From JBFWUW01 sp050247075 (GTDB lineage Bacteria > Planctomycetota > Planctomycetia > Pirellulales > JBFWUW01), in NCBI GenBank assembly GCA_050247075.1, contig JBFWUW010000004.1:1-64000 (forward strand): a DNA stretch of 64,000 nt. The letters are read 5' to 3'. The notes beneath the pieces were generated by a model. That model was not told the origin of the DNA. It ran no database searches and worked only from the letters and a program-made list of their open reading frames with translations. The position numbers and the translations under genes were made by a program. Shown piece after piece: positions 35,222-44,475 of the stretch. Position 1 is the first letter of the stretch. Each line of letters opens with the position of its first letter.

Positions 35222-35848
35222 TTACTTCGAGCACAACTCGATGATCAATTGGGTCTGTACTGGCAACGATACATCAAACGCCTCTGGCAAACGATTGATG
35301 CGGCCCTCGGGCAGAGGGCCGTCCATACGTGCCAGGAAATCGGGGACTGGGCGGTTATTTTCCGACAAAGCGGCCTGCACCATTTGGATGCTTTTGCCGT
35401 TGTTCTTGACGCGGATCACGTCGCCAGCCCGCAACAAATAGCTGGGGATATCGACACGCCGTCCGTTGACCGTGATATGTCCGTGGCCCACCAACTGGCG
35501 TGCCGCCGCGCGGCTTTGGCCAAAGCCCAAGCGATGCACGACATTGTCCAGGCGGCGCTCCAGCAGGCTCATCAGCGTGTTGCCGGTGTTGCCCTTGGAG
35601 CGGGCCGCGCGGGCGAAATAAATGCGAAACTGCCGCTCTAGCACGCCGTAATAGTGCTTGACCTTTTGCTTCTCGCGAAGGTGAATGCCGTAGTCGGTTA
35701 ACTTGCCGCGGCGCGCCTGCTGCGAGCCGGGCGGGGTATCGCGGCGTTCAATGGCACACTTGGGAGAATCGCAACGATTCCCCTTCAAGAACAATTTGAC
35801 GCCTTCTCGGCGGCACATCCGGCAAACTGGTCCCGTAATTCTTCCCAT
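35222..35848 (-). CDS. rpsD: 30S ribosomal protein S4
   Basis: A 208-residue 16S rRNA-binding protein that nucleates small-subunit assembly. It is the zinc form: CRMCRREG and CDSPKC near the N-terminus supply four cysteines. The S4 RNA-binding domain is SRAAARQLVGHGHITVNGRR. In the usual alpha-operon order between rpsK and rpoA. Confidence 0.98.
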   Translation of the reverse strand: MGRITGPVCRMCRREGVKLFLKGNRCDSPKCAIERRDTPPGSQQARRGKLTDYGIHLREKQKVKHYYGVLERQFRIYFARAARSKGNTGNTLMSLLERRLDNVVHRLGFGQSRAAARQLVGHGHITVNGRRVDIPSYLLRAGDVIRVKNNGKSIQMVQAALSENNRPVPDFLARMDGPLPEGRINRLPEAFDVSLPVQTQLIIELCSK

Positions 35849-35932
35849 GGCATCCGTCTGAATTTTGTATGGAAAAATGAATGTTGGCTGGCGGCAAGCC
35901 CGGCAGCCAGGCTGCCACTGATTTCGGCTGAA

Positions 35933-36313
35933 CTAAACGCGGCGGCGTTTTGGCGGGCGGCAGCCGTTGTGCGGCAGAGGAGTCACGTCTTCGATCGACT
36001 TGATGGTCAAGCCGGCGGCCTGCAAGGCGGTGATGGCGCTTTCACGCCCGCTGCCAGGGCCCTTCACGCGGACATCCAACTCCTTCACGCCAAACTTGGA
36101 AGCCTTCTCCGCGCACTGCTGGGCGGCACATTGGCCGGCAAAAGGCGTACTCTTGCGGCTTCCCTTGAAACCGCTAGTGCCGGCGCTGGCCCAGCACAAC
36201 GTGTCGCCTTTGTTGTCGGTGATGGTGACCGTCGTATTGTTAAAACTGGCGCGAATGTGAGCCACGGCCACCGTGACATTGCGACGAACTTTTCTGCGCT
36301 TCGCTTTCGACAC
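35933..36313 (-). CDS. rpsK: 30S ribosomal protein S11
   Basis: A 126-residue protein lining the mRNA exit channel of the platform. Motifs are VAHIRASFNNTTVTITDNKG, STPFAGQCAAQQCAEKA, VRVKGPGSGRESAITALQA and the C-terminal HNGCRPPKRRRV. The start was set at GTG 36313 (VSKAKRRKVRRN), with AGGAG ten bases upstream. An in-frame ATG at 36376 would add 21 non-conserved residues. Confidence 0.96.
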   Translation of the reverse strand: MSKAKRRKVRRNVTVAVAHIRASFNNTTVTITDNKGDTLCWASAGTSGFKGSRKSTPFAGQCAAQQCAEKASKFGVKELDVRVKGPGSGRESAITALQAAGLTIKSIEDVTPLPHNGCRPPKRRRV

Positions 36314-36474
36314 GTCGATCAATCTCCTGAGTTTTCCGCTGGCCCCAAAACCAAAGGTGCCTTCTCCGCGAGGCACCCCATCACTGCCCAGTCAGTCCGC
36401 CACTGTTGAATTATCTTTTCGTTTACAAGCCAAACCTAAAAACGCAATAAATGGGCGGCAAGCCGCCGGCCTCA

Positions 36475-36858
36475 CTACTTCATATCCTTAACACCCTTCT
36501 TGCCGGCCACCGTCTTCTTGGGGCCTTTGCGAGTGCGGGCGTTGGTACGGGTGCGCTGGCCGCGAACGGGCAAGTTGCGGCGATGCCGCAGCCCGCGATA
36601 GCAACTAATGTCTTTCAAGCGGGAAATATTCTGGGCGACCTGGCGACGCAACTGGCCTTCAATCACGTAGTCTTTGTCGAGCAAGACCGCCAGGCGGGCG
36701 ACTTCGTCCTCGTGCAGTTCGCGGGCGTGGCGCTGCGGATCGACGCCGGCCTTATGGCACAGCTCGCGGGCAACTTTTTTGCCAACACCGTACAAATACT
36801 GCAATGAAATGACCGTTGGACGGTCGCTGGGAATATCCACACCCAACAGACGAGGCAT
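36475..36858 (-). CDS. rpsM: 30S ribosomal protein S13
   Basis: 127 residues, in the head of the small subunit, contacting the P-site tRNA and forming bridges to the large subunit. N-terminus MPRLLGVDIPSDRPTVISLQ, then the helix-two-turn-helix region and DISCYRGLRHRRNLPVRGQR. The basic C-terminal tail ends KKTVAGKKGVKDMK. Confidence 0.98.
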   Translation of the reverse strand: MPRLLGVDIPSDRPTVISLQYLYGVGKKVARELCHKAGVDPQRHARELHEDEVARLAVLLDKDYVIEGQLRRQVAQNISRLKDISCYRGLRHRRNLPVRGQRTRTNARTRKGPKKTVAGKKGVKDMK

Positions 36859-36957
36859 ATCCGAAGGCTCCCTGGATTGCTCACCGGCTCCGTGGAGACC
36901 GGATCAATTAATTCCGCAAATACGCCACGCAACGACCGCATTGCGTGAATGCAACCA

Positions 36958-37071
36958 CTAGCCCTGACGCTGTTTATGGCGAGGGTTGGTGCATACGACA
37001 AAGACCACGCCACGACGGCGCACAATCTTGCAATGGTCGCAGATTTTCTTCACGCTGGCTCGAACTTTCAT
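36958..37071 (-). CDS. rpmJ: 50S ribosomal protein L36
   Basis: A 37-codon gene. The product starts MKVRASVKKICDHCKIVRRR and continues to CTNPRHKQRQG. It is the zinc-ribbon form with Cys11, Cys14, Cys27 and His32 as ligands. It sits between map and rpsM as in many bacteria; infA, often found next to it, is absent. Confidence 0.95.
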   Translation of the reverse strand: MKVRASVKKICDHCKIVRRRGVVFVVCTNPRHKQRQG

Positions 37072-37160
37072 GACGGCAGCCGTTTCCTTCCCGCATTGGC
37101 CAAAGGGAAACAATATATGCGTTCCAGGTCGATATGTTCAAGCCCCTCGACCCACGATTC

Positions 37161-38009
37161 TTACGATTTTGGAACAGAACGTGCGGTGGACTCCTCCTGT
37201 CCCGCCGTCCGCCGCCCAAAGGTCAGGTCGGTGGAGCCGTCGGGGCCGGCGGTTAGCACCAGGGGACCGTCAGCCGTAATGGCGATGGTGTGTTCAAAAT
37301 GAGCACTTGGTCGGCGATCCTGGGTAATTTGGGTCCAATGGTCGGGCATGCCACGGACTTTTTTGGTTCCCATGTTGACCATAGGCTCCACCGCAATAAC
37401 CAGCCCAGGCTCCAGCCGGAAGTCACCATTCCGCAAGAGTTGCGAATTCACGAAATTGGGAACTTGCGGATCTTCGTGCATTTCGCGGCCGATACCGTGG
37501 CCGACAAAGTTTTCCACGACCGAAAAACCCGCATCGCGGACATATTTTTCCATTTCGCGGGCTACTTCGCTCCACATTGAGCAACGGCCGCAAGCTTCAA
37601 TCGCCAGATCCAAGGTGCCAGCGGTCACATCCAGCAGCCGTTGCACCTCGGGGTGAATCCGACCTACGGGATGCGTTACCGCCGCGTCGCCGCACCAGCC
37701 CGCCAGCCGGCAGCCAGTGTCGATGGAAATGATGTCCCCTTCCTGCAGGCGGCGCGGGCCGGGGATGCCATGCACGACTTCTTCATTGATCGAGATGCAA
37801 GTTACCGCGGGAAACGGCACTTTGCCCGGCACCCCTTTGAACAGCGGAATGGCCTTTTGTTCGGCAAAGTATTGCTCAACGACCGCATCGATCTCGCGGG
37901 TGGTGACACCAGGCTGGATCAACGGAGCGGCCAGACGATGGGCATTGTACACGGCCAGGCCGGCCTGCCTCATCAAGGCCAATTCGCGAGGGGATTTTAA
38001 CGAACGCAT
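37161..38009 (-). CDS. map: Methionine aminopeptidase, type I
   Basis: Removes the initiator methionine from nascent proteins. 282 residues. Metal ligands are visible as the two Asp in ISIDTGCRLAGWCGDAAVTH, His in GHGIGREMHEDP, Glu in IAVEPMVN and the final Glu in AHFEHTIAIT. It carries about 25 extra C-terminal residues (DLTFGRRTAGQEESTARSVP) beyond the usual end. It starts four bases after the adk stop. Confidence 0.97.
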   Translation of the reverse strand: MRSLKSPRELALMRQAGLAVYNAHRLAAPLIQPGVTTREIDAVVEQYFAEQKAIPLFKGVPGKVPFPAVTCISINEEVVHGIPGPRRLQEGDIISIDTGCRLAGWCGDAAVTHPVGRIHPEVQRLLDVTAGTLDLAIEACGRCSMWSEVAREMEKYVRDAGFSVVENFVGHGIGREMHEDPQVPNFVNSQLLRNGDFRLEPGLVIAVEPMVNMGTKKVRGMPDHWTQITQDRRPSAHFEHTIAITADGPLVLTAGPDGSTDLTFGRRTAGQEESTARSVPKS

Positions 38010-38013
38010 GCGA

Positions 38014-38613
38014 TTAAGGCTCCCCTGTCGTCGAAAAACTTTGCCGAGGATCTACCACCGCCCGAATGCGGCCGAACACGTCGTCGGGCGAACCCAGGGC
38101 GTCGATGGACACTAACAGCCCCAACCGGTGGTAGTATTCCACCAAAGGCTGGGTCTGCCGCCGGTACACGGCCAGCCTTTGTTGAACGACATGCGGTTGG
38201 TCGTCCACGCGTCCGTCTTGCTGGGCGCGGCCCACCAGTCGGCGCGTCAACTCGCTTTCATCCGCTTGCAGTTCCAGTACCACGTTGATCGGCGTCTCCA
38301 GCAAATCCAACGATACGTTCAGTTCTTCCGCCTGCGGCAGCGTGCGGGGAAAACCATCCAGCAAAAAGCCGCGTTCGCAGTCGGGCATGGCCAATCGTTC
38401 CGCCACCATGCGAATGATAAAGGGGTCGGGCACTAGCCGCCCCGCATTCATCAGGCGGGCAGCCTCGGACTCGCGAAATTGCCCGTGGTCTTGGCGGTGC
38501 AACTCCCGCAACATGTCACCGGTGGACAAGTGCGGAACGCCCAGGTACTGGGCCAGGCGAACCGATTGTGTCCCTTTGCCGGAGCCAGGCGGACCGATAA
38601 AAATAATCCGCAT
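38014..38613 (-). CDS. adk: Adenylate kinase (short-LID form)
   Basis: Interconverts ATP+AMP and 2 ADP. 199 residues: P-loop GPPGSGKGTQ at the N-terminus, FLLDGFPRTLPQA for AMP binding, and RRLVGRAQQDGRVDDQPHVV. The last segment shows a short LID without the 27-residue insert or a Cys4 zinc site. The start at 38613 directly precedes the P-loop strand; the frame upstream overlaps the secY-adk junction and is not conserved. Placed between secY and map as in classic spc operons. Confidence 0.96.
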   Translation of the reverse strand: MRIIFIGPPGSGKGTQSVRLAQYLGVPHLSTGDMLRELHRQDHGQFRESEAARLMNAGRLVPDPFIIRMVAERLAMPDCERGFLLDGFPRTLPQAEELNVSLDLLETPINVVLELQADESELTRRLVGRAQQDGRVDDQPHVVQQRLAVYRRQTQPLVEYYHRLGLLVSIDALGSPDDVFGRIRAVVDPRQSFSTTGEP

Positions 38614-38680
38614 CGCAAGTCCTCCGGCGCATTCCCTGGCGGAACGCCCTGCCGCGGCCAATCGTTCTTGGCCCACGGGA

Positions 38681-40081
38681 TCATGATTTTTCCAACAGGC
38701 CCTTGTAGTTCCGCATCACTAAGTGGCTGTCGATCTTTTGCACCAGGTCGAAGGCCACGCTCACGCCGATCAGCAGGCCCGTGCCGCCGAAAAACCGCGA
38801 GACCGTAAAGTCGGCCCCGGGAATCAAGGCGGAAAGCAAGGTGGGGCCAATAGCCACGGCGGCCAAGAACGCGGCACCGACGTAGGTAATCCGCACCATG
38901 ACGCGTTCCAGGTAGTTCTCTGTCTGTTTGCCTGGGCGATAGCCGGGAATGAACGTGCCAAAGTCCTTGAGGTTGTTGGCCATGTCGCGGGGATTAAACG
39001 TAATGGCCGTCCAGAAATAGCAGAAGAAGAAGATCAGCCCGATGTACATGATATTGTACCAGTACGATGTGCCGCGGCTAAATGTCTCAGACAGCCCCTG
39101 CCAGACGCTCGACGCCCCAGGATACCGAGCCACGTAACTAAGAATCATGGCCGGAAACAGCAACAAACTGCTGGCGAAAATAATCGGCATTACGCCGGCC
39201 TGATTCACACGCAACGGCAGGTACTGCTTGGTGCCGCCAAATACCCGGCGGCCCCGGACATGCTTGGCGCTTTGCGTGGGAATACGGCGTTGCCCCTGTG
39301 TGATAAACACCACCCCCACCACAATGGCCACGAACAGCACCGCCAACCCCAACAGGGTCTCTGGTCCCAGAGATTCGGAATCTCCCCCCAGCGTCAGCCC
39401 ATTCTTGAACACCGGGCCGATCAGCGTGAACAGGGCGTTGGGCAGGTCGGCTAAAATGCCGGCCATGATCAACAAGCTGATGCCGTTGCCAATGCCGTAC
39501 TCGTCGATTTGTTCGCCCAGCCACATCAAAAAGACGGTACCAGCCGTCATCACCAGCACGGTGATGAGATGATAGCCAAACGGCATGCCGTCGCCCGCCG
39601 CATTGAGAAACTGCGGGCGAATCAATCCCTCGCCCGCCAGGTTCTTTCCCGGGCCCGCGCTATTCACCAAGAAACTGACATAGGCCCAACTCTGCACAAC
39701 GCAAATCACGACGGTGGCATAGCGCGTATATTCGTTGATCTTCTTGCGGCCGGTTTCGCCCTCTTTTTGCAGCCGTTCCAGCGGGCCCCAAACGCTTCCC
39801 AGCAATTGGAAAATAATCGAGGCCGAAATATACGGCATGATCCCCAGGCCGAAAATGGTAGCCTGGCTCAATTGGCTGGCGCTGAATACGGCCACTTGCT
39901 TGATCACATCGGCAATGCCCCCCTGCGCTTGGCTGCCAAAGAAGGCCGTCATGTTGGCGGCATCGACGGGCGGCAATGGAATTTGCCATCCAATCCGATA
40001 GATAGCCAGCAGCAGCAGCGTCAACAATATCTTTTGACGCAGTTCGGGAATGGTAAAGATTACGCGGATTTTTTCGAGCAT
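38681..40081 (-). CDS. secY: Protein translocase subunit SecY
   Basis: A 466-residue, ten-helix core of the Sec translocon. Signatures: RQKILLTLLLLAIYRIGWQI at helix 1, ATIFGLGIMPYISASIIFQL (plug and helix 2b region) and the loop QSAKHVRGRRVFGG between helices 6 and 7. Also NLKDFGTFIPGYRPGKQTE and the final RNYKGLLEK. Part of the ribosomal supercluster downstream of rplO. Confidence 0.98.
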   Translation of the reverse strand: MLEKIRVIFTIPELRQKILLTLLLLAIYRIGWQIPLPPVDAANMTAFFGSQAQGGIADVIKQVAVFSASQLSQATIFGLGIMPYISASIIFQLLGSVWGPLERLQKEGETGRKKINEYTRYATVVICVVQSWAYVSFLVNSAGPGKNLAGEGLIRPQFLNAAGDGMPFGYHLITVLVMTAGTVFLMWLGEQIDEYGIGNGISLLIMAGILADLPNALFTLIGPVFKNGLTLGGDSESLGPETLLGLAVLFVAIVVGVVFITQGQRRIPTQSAKHVRGRRVFGGTKQYLPLRVNQAGVMPIIFASSLLLFPAMILSYVARYPGASSVWQGLSETFSRGTSYWYNIMYIGLIFFFCYFWTAITFNPRDMANNLKDFGTFIPGYRPGKQTENYLERVMVRITYVGAAFLAAVAIGPTLLSALIPGADFTVSRFFGGTGLLIGVSVAFDLVQKIDSHLVMRNYKGLLEKS

Positions 40082-40232
40082 GGATCGCTCCGTCCTGTTT
40101 TGGTCTGCAACTTCCTGCTAGTGAGAAGTCGAAACGCCATCGTATCCGTGATGAGACGAAAAATCGACATGCTTCCTGGCCGGCTACCGCGTCGCTTGAT
40201 TTACCGAAGCCGGTGCCCTCAAGCCGTCTGGC

Positions 40233-40760
40233 TCAAGACTTCTTCGTTTTGGCCGGCTTGGCCTTGCTTTCCTTCTTCTTGGTCCGCTTCTGGTTTTTGA
40301 CCACGGGAGCGGGACCCGGCAACACGGTAATCTCGCAACCGGCGGCCTTGAGCAGTTCCTCGGCCGTACCGCTAAAGCGATGGGCCGAGATCTTGAACTT
40401 CTTGGTGACTTCGCCATCACCCAAAATCTTGACCAACTCAAACTTGCCGTGGATCAGGTCGCGTTCCACCAGGGACTCTGGCGTGACTTCCTCGCCAGCC
40501 TTAAAGGCCGCATCGATCTGGCCAACATTGACGGAGGCGATCAATCGCGCCCATTGATTGTTGAAACCACGCTTCGGCACGCGCCGCGATAGGGGCATTT
40601 GGCCCCCTTCAAACGCCGGATGCGAAGTCCATCCGGCCAACTGGCCCTGACCCTTGTGGCCGCGTCCCGACGTTTTACCCCAGCCCGAACCAGGGCCGCG
40701 GCCTACTCGGCGGCGACGCTTGAACTTCTTTACCCCACGGTGAACCTTGTCCAAATTCAT
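40233..40760 (-). CDS. rplO: 50S ribosomal protein L15
   Basis: A 175-residue 23S rRNA-binding protein, late in assembly. N-terminal basic, glycine-rich segment RRVGRGPGSGWGKTSGRGHK, then GQMPLSRRVPKRGFNN and the C-terminal VKILGDGEVTKKFKISAHRF, with a Lys-rich tail. Its ATG overlaps the rpsE stop region (40757-40760), and rpmD (L30), which normally lies between them, is absent. Confidence 0.97.
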   Translation of the reverse strand: MNLDKVHRGVKKFKRRRRVGRGPGSGWGKTSGRGHKGQGQLAGWTSHPAFEGGQMPLSRRVPKRGFNNQWARLIASVNVGQIDAAFKAGEEVTPESLVERDLIHGKFELVKILGDGEVTKKFKISAHRFSGTAEELLKAAGCEITVLPGPAPVVKNQKRTKKKESKAKPAKTKKS

Positions 40761-41242
40761 GACAGCGAAACTCCTCTAAGCCGTTCAACTTCCTGGCGGG
40801 TCTGCAATTTCAACAGCGCGTCGATCGTGGCCTTGACCAGGTTGATCGGGTTCGTGGATCCATAGCTCTTGGTGAGGATATCCTTGATTCCGGAAGCCTC
40901 ACAGACGGCACGCACGGCCGCGCCGGCAATCACGCCCGTACCGGCTGCGGCGGGAACAAGAATCACCTTGGCGGCACCGTAGTTGCCAATCACCTGATGC
41001 GGGATGCTGCCCCCCTCCATGGCGAACTCCGTCATCCGACGGCTGCCGTCCTTGACCGCTTTCTCCACGCTCGGAGGAACCTCATTGGCTTTGCCGTAGC
41101 CCCAGCCGACTTTGCCGTGCCCATTGCCTACCACCACCATCGCGGCAAAGCTGAACCGCCGGCCACCCTTGACCACGGCCGCGCAGCGCCGGATCTTAAC
41201 GACCTTGTCGATCAATTCGCCGCGTGTCTGTTCGTTCGCCAC
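40757..41242 (-). CDS. rpsE: 30S ribosomal protein S5
   Basis: A 161-residue fidelity protein at the mRNA entry. Motifs VVKIRRCAAVVKGGRRFSFA (S5 N-domain), GWGYGKANEVPPSVEKA, then PAAAGTGVIAGAAVRAVCEA and KSYGSTNPINLVKATIDALL. Stop and start overlap with rplO, indicating translational coupling and leaving no space for rpmD. Confidence 0.98.
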   Translation of the reverse strand: MANEQTRGELIDKVVKIRRCAAVVKGGRRFSFAAMVVVGNGHGKVGWGYGKANEVPPSVEKAVKDGSRRMTEFAMEGGSIPHQVIGNYGAAKVILVPAAAGTGVIAGAAVRAVCEASGIKDILTKSYGSTNPINLVKATIDALLKLQTRQEVERLRGVSLS

Positions 41243-41315
41243 GATACTTTTACTCCGAAAACCGATTCACGTTCGGCGGCCAACCGGCTAACGCCGGCGG
41301 GCTCGCCTGCTTGTA

Positions 41316-41675
41316 TTAAAATTCCAACCCGGCCTTGCGGGCAGCGTCAGCCAGGGCGGCGACACGCCCGTGGTACTTGTAATTGCGACGATCAAAAGCG
41401 ACTTGCTTGACGCCCGCAGCCAAACCGCGCTCGGCGATCAACTGGCCAATCGCTTCCGCGGCTGCCTTGTTGCCACCGTAGGAAACGCCACCTTTTTCGC
41501 TTGTTCCCGCGGCGGCCAACGTGCGGCCCGCATCGTCATCAATGAGCTGCGCATAAGTATGCTTATGGCTGCGAAATACACTCAACCGGGGTCGGAGGGC
41601 CGTGCCCCGCACCGCGCGCCGCACGCGCCAGGCCCGACGCTGCCGTTGACGGTTGACTATGCCTTGATTGTCCAT
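41316..41675 (-). CDS. rplR: 50S ribosomal protein L18
   Basis: A 119-residue 5S rRNA-binding protein. N-terminal basic RQRQRRAWRVRRAVRG, LRPRLSVFRSHKHTYAQLID, then QVAFDRRNYKYHGRVAALAD near the C-terminus. In normal position between rplF and rpsE. Confidence 0.97.
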   Translation of the reverse strand: MDNQGIVNRQRQRRAWRVRRAVRGTALRPRLSVFRSHKHTYAQLIDDDAGRTLAAAGTSEKGGVSYGGNKAAAEAIGQLIAERGLAAGVKQVAFDRRNYKYHGRVAALADAARKAGLEF

Positions 41676-41743
41676 TGCTAACTCACAACCCTTGCTTGTT
41701 TACCACGCATAATGTACTTGATGGCCGACCCTGCAACCGCGGA

Positions 41744-42289
41744 CTACTTGGTGACCGCCTTACCCGCCTTGCGACGAACCACTTCGCCTTCGTAGCGAAT
41801 CCCCTTGCCCTTGTACGGCTCAGGCTTGCGGGCGGCACGCACTTCCGCCGCGAATTGCCCAACCATTTGCTTGTCCGTACCGGTAATAACAATGTGCGTC
41901 TGGTCGGGGCACTTAACGGTCAAGCCCTCTGGAATAGACTTGTGAACCTCGTTGGCGAAACCCACGCGAAGCTGCAACACGCCTTTGTCCACGGCCGCCA
42001 GGTAGCCGACGCCGACAACCTCTAGCTTCTTCTCGTAACCCTTACTGACTCCATGCACCATGTTTTGAATCATGGCACGTGTCAGCCCGTGCAGCGAGCG
42101 GGCTAGCCGCGACTCATTGTGGCGGTCAACCGTTACCAGTTTCGCGTCGCCGTCAAACTTGACCGCCACCTGGGGATGATGCTCCCACTGCAGCTTGCCA
42201 AGCTTACCCTCGACCGAAATCTTGCTGCCCGCCAACGCCACCGTAACACCGGCGGGGACTTCAACGGGCTTTTTGCCGATACGTGACAT
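41744..42289 (-). CDS. rplF: 50S ribosomal protein L6
   Basis: 181 residues, near the factor-binding site. It begins MSRIGKKPVEVPAGVTVAL at 42289; an upstream ATG at 42334 would add 15 non-conserved residues. The C-terminal signature PEPYKGKGIRYEGEVVRRKA is intact. Two L6 repeats are visible (VSVEGKLGKLQ-like and IVITGTDKQMVGQFAAEVRA). Confidence 0.97.
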   Translation of the reverse strand: MSRIGKKPVEVPAGVTVALAGSKISVEGKLGKLQWEHHPQVAVKFDGDAKLVTVDRHNESRLARSLHGLTRAMIQNMVHGVSKGYEKKLEVVGVGYLAAVDKGVLQLRVGFANEVHKSIPEGLTVKCPDQTHIVITGTDKQMVGQFAAEVRAARKPEPYKGKGIRYEGEVVRRKAGKAVTK

Positions 42290-42361
42290 GGCCTGACAAT
42301 CTCCAAAAACCCGGCTCCAGCCAAACGTGGCCATCCACCGAGAGAAATCAACAAACGTGTA

Positions 42362-42757
42362 CTAATACATCTCGCAAAGGACTTCACCCCCCAGGCGGCG
42401 CTGACGCGCCTCCCGGTCGCTGATGACGCCGCGGCTGGTGCTGATTATCGAAATCCCCAAACCGTTCAGTACCGGCTTGAGGTGGTCGGCTGGGCTATAG
42501 ACCCGGCGGCCAGGCGTGCTGACCCGTTTGATGTGGCGAATCACGCGCTCACCATTGGGGCCGTACTTCAGGTGCAGACGCAACTGATTGGCCGGTTCCG
42601 ACGGGACTTCTTCCCAGTCCCAAATGTAACCTTCGCGCTTCATCACCTCGGCCAGCCCCCGTTTTACCTTGGAGAGTGGCAGATCGACGTGAGGATGCTC
42701 AACGCGCACCGCATTACGGATACGTGTCAACATGTCGGCGATGGGGTCAGTCATCAT
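42362..42757 (-). CDS. rpsH: 30S ribosomal protein S8
   Basis: A 131-residue 16S rRNA central-domain binder. MTDPIADMLTRIRNAVRVEH at the start (two adjacent ATGs, 42757 and 42754) and the C-terminal signature GLGISIISTSRGVISDREAR. In the usual position between rpsN and rplF. Confidence 0.98.
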   Translation of the reverse strand: MMTDPIADMLTRIRNAVRVEHPHVDLPLSKVKRGLAEVMKREGYIWDWEEVPSEPANQLRLHLKYGPNGERVIRHIKRVSTPGRRVYSPADHLKPVLNGLGISIISTSRGVISDREARQRRLGGEVLCEMY

Positions 42758-42775
42758 ATGCTTGTTCGTTCCCTG

Positions 42776-42961
42776 TTACCAACTCGCCTTTTTCAACCCG
42801 GGCACAACGCCTTGATCCGCTAAATTGCGGATGCAAATGCGGCAAACGCCAAATTTGCGGTACACACCGCGCGGACGCCCGCACATTTTACAACGCCGGA
42901 TCAGCCGGGTGGAAAACTTGGGCTTCTGCGAAGCCTTCTCAATTTTTGCCTTGCTGGCCAT
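42776..42961 (-). CDS. rpsN: 30S ribosomal protein S14, zinc type
   Basis: A 61-residue S14 of the type-Z form. CKMCGRPRG and CRICIRNLADQG supply four cysteines, and the C-terminus is GVVPGLKKASW. This is the zinc-containing paralogue; no zinc-free copy is in the window. Confidence 0.98.
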   Translation of the reverse strand: MASKAKIEKASQKPKFSTRLIRRCKMCGRPRGVYRKFGVCRICIRNLADQGVVPGLKKASW

Positions 42962-43030
42962 GCCTTATCCTGTCTAAAACGGTCGGCCTTCATTAACGGT
43001 GCGCGCCGCGTTTGTGGCGCTAAATTCGTA

Positions 43031-43615
43031 CTAGGCAGCCCCTGCCTTGTCCGATCCTTCCTCAACCTTGAACGGCATCCCCAGGCCCCGCAACAACTCG
43101 CGGGCGTCGTCGTTGTTGGTGGCCGTGGTCACGATCGAAATATCCATCCCCTGGGTGCGGGTGTATTTATCGGGGTTCAACTCTGGAAATACTAATTGCT
43201 CGACCAGGCCCATGGTGTAATTGCCTTGCCCGTCGAAGGACTTGGGATTCAGCCCGCGAAAGTCGCGTACACGAGGAATCACCAAGGAAATCAACCGGTC
43301 CAGGAATTCGTACATCCGACGGCCGCGCAACGTCACCTTGCAGCCAATCTCCAAGTTTTCACGCAGCTTAAAATTCGCGATGGCCTTGCGGCTCTTGGTG
43401 ACCTGCGGCTTTTGGCCGGCGATCAGCGCCAACGCCGACACGGCTTCTTCCATGTGCTTCTTCTCGGTAATCGCCGAGCCAACGCCCATGTTGATGACCA
43501 CCTTCTTCAGCCGTGGCAAGGCATGCGGGTTGGTGCGGCCCAGCTTCTTGGCCAGTTCCGGCAACACCTGCGACTTGTAGCGTTCTTGCAACCTGGGGGT
43601 AGCGTTCATGTCCAT
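43031..43615 (-). CDS. rplE: 50S ribosomal protein L5
   Basis: 194 residues, 5S rRNA-binding central protuberance protein. LKKVVINMGVGSAITEKKHM, GQKPQVTKSRKAIANFKLRE, then GCKVTLRGRRMYEFLDRLI and the C-terminal GMDISIVTTATNNDDARELL. Start codons GTG 43618, ATG 43615 and ATG 43609 are all possible; the first ATG is given. Confidence 0.97.
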   Translation of the reverse strand: MDMNATPRLQERYKSQVLPELAKKLGRTNPHALPRLKKVVINMGVGSAITEKKHMEEAVSALALIAGQKPQVTKSRKAIANFKLRENLEIGCKVTLRGRRMYEFLDRLISLVIPRVRDFRGLNPKSFDGQGNYTMGLVEQLVFPELNPDKYTRTQGMDISIVTTATNNDDARELLRGLGMPFKVEEGSDKAGAA

Positions 43616-43711
43616 CACACGGGCTAATAATTCTTCCGCCAGCCACGCACCGCTTGAGAGCGGTACCGCATGGCCAAGGCGATGTAATACCTGGCAAACC
43701 TGTCTCGTAAA

Positions 43712-44050
43712 TTACTTGCGGCTCTTGGCTGACGACAACACTCCGGTACCCGATCCGCACTTCTTGCAGAACCGCTCTTTGACGCCGTCGGAAGTAACGC
43801 GGGCACCCGTCCGCGATGCCTTGCTACAGGCGGGACAGACGATCAACACGTTGGAGAGCTGAATCGGCATTTCCTTGGACAAACGTCCGCCTTGCGGGTT
43901 GCGCTGGCTGCGGCGCATATGCTTGAACACGCGATTCACGCCTTCCACGACCAGCTTGCCCAGGGCACGGTCAACCTTGAGAACCTTAGCCTGGCGGCCG
44001 CGGTCGTCGCCGCAGAGCACTTCCACCATGTCACCCACGCGAATATGCAT
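43712..44050 (-). CDS. rplX: 50S ribosomal protein L24
   Basis: 112 residues, an early assembly protein near the exit tunnel. KOW-type start MHIRVGDMVEVLCGDDRG, then RSQRNPQGG. The C-terminal CPACSKASRTGARVTSDG and FCKKCGSGTG give a four-cysteine, zinc-ribbon-like arrangement. Its ATG overlaps the rplN stop by one base (TGATG), so translation is coupled. Confidence 0.96.
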   Translation of the reverse strand: MHIRVGDMVEVLCGDDRGRQAKVLKVDRALGKLVVEGVNRVFKHMRRSQRNPQGGRLSKEMPIQLSNVLIVCPACSKASRTGARVTSDGVKERFCKKCGSGTGVLSSAKSRK

Positions 44051-44418
44051 CACACCACCTCAGCCGCAAGACTGACAATTTTCATAAAATTCCGGTCCCG
44101 CAGCTCTCTCGCCACCGCGCCAAAAATGCGAGTGCCGCGGGGGTTTTGGTCGTTGTCGATAATCACCAAGGCATTGCTGTCAAACGAAACGTAGCTGCCA
44201 TCGGAGCGGCGGGTAGGCCGCCGGCAGCGGACGATGACGCCCTTCACGATGGAACCTTTCTTGATTTCGCTACCGGCAATTACGTCCTTCACGCTGCACA
44301 CCACAATATCGCCTAAGCCCGCGGTGCGGCGGCGCGATCCTCCCAACACCTTGAAGCACATGACTTCCTTGGCACCGGTGTTGTCGGCTACGGAAAGCCG
44401 CGTCTGCATCTGAATCAT
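44050..44418 (-). CDS. rplN: 50S ribosomal protein L14
   Basis: 122 residues at the subunit interface. MIQMQTRLSVADNTGAKEVM start (ATG 44418; a TTG six bases upstream is less likely), GDIVVCSVKDVIAGSEIKKG, and the C-terminal IFGAVARELRDRNFMKIVSL. Coupled to rplX through overlapping stop and start. Confidence 0.98.
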   Translation of the reverse strand: MIQMQTRLSVADNTGAKEVMCFKVLGGSRRRTAGLGDIVVCSVKDVIAGSEIKKGSIVKGVIVRCRRPTRRSDGSYVSFDSNALVIIDNDQNPRGTRIFGAVARELRDRNFMKIVSLAAEVV

Positions 44419-44475
44419 GGTCAATCAACCTTATTCGCTTGCACGGCTCGCCAGAGCCCTTGATGGCCGCCCAAT

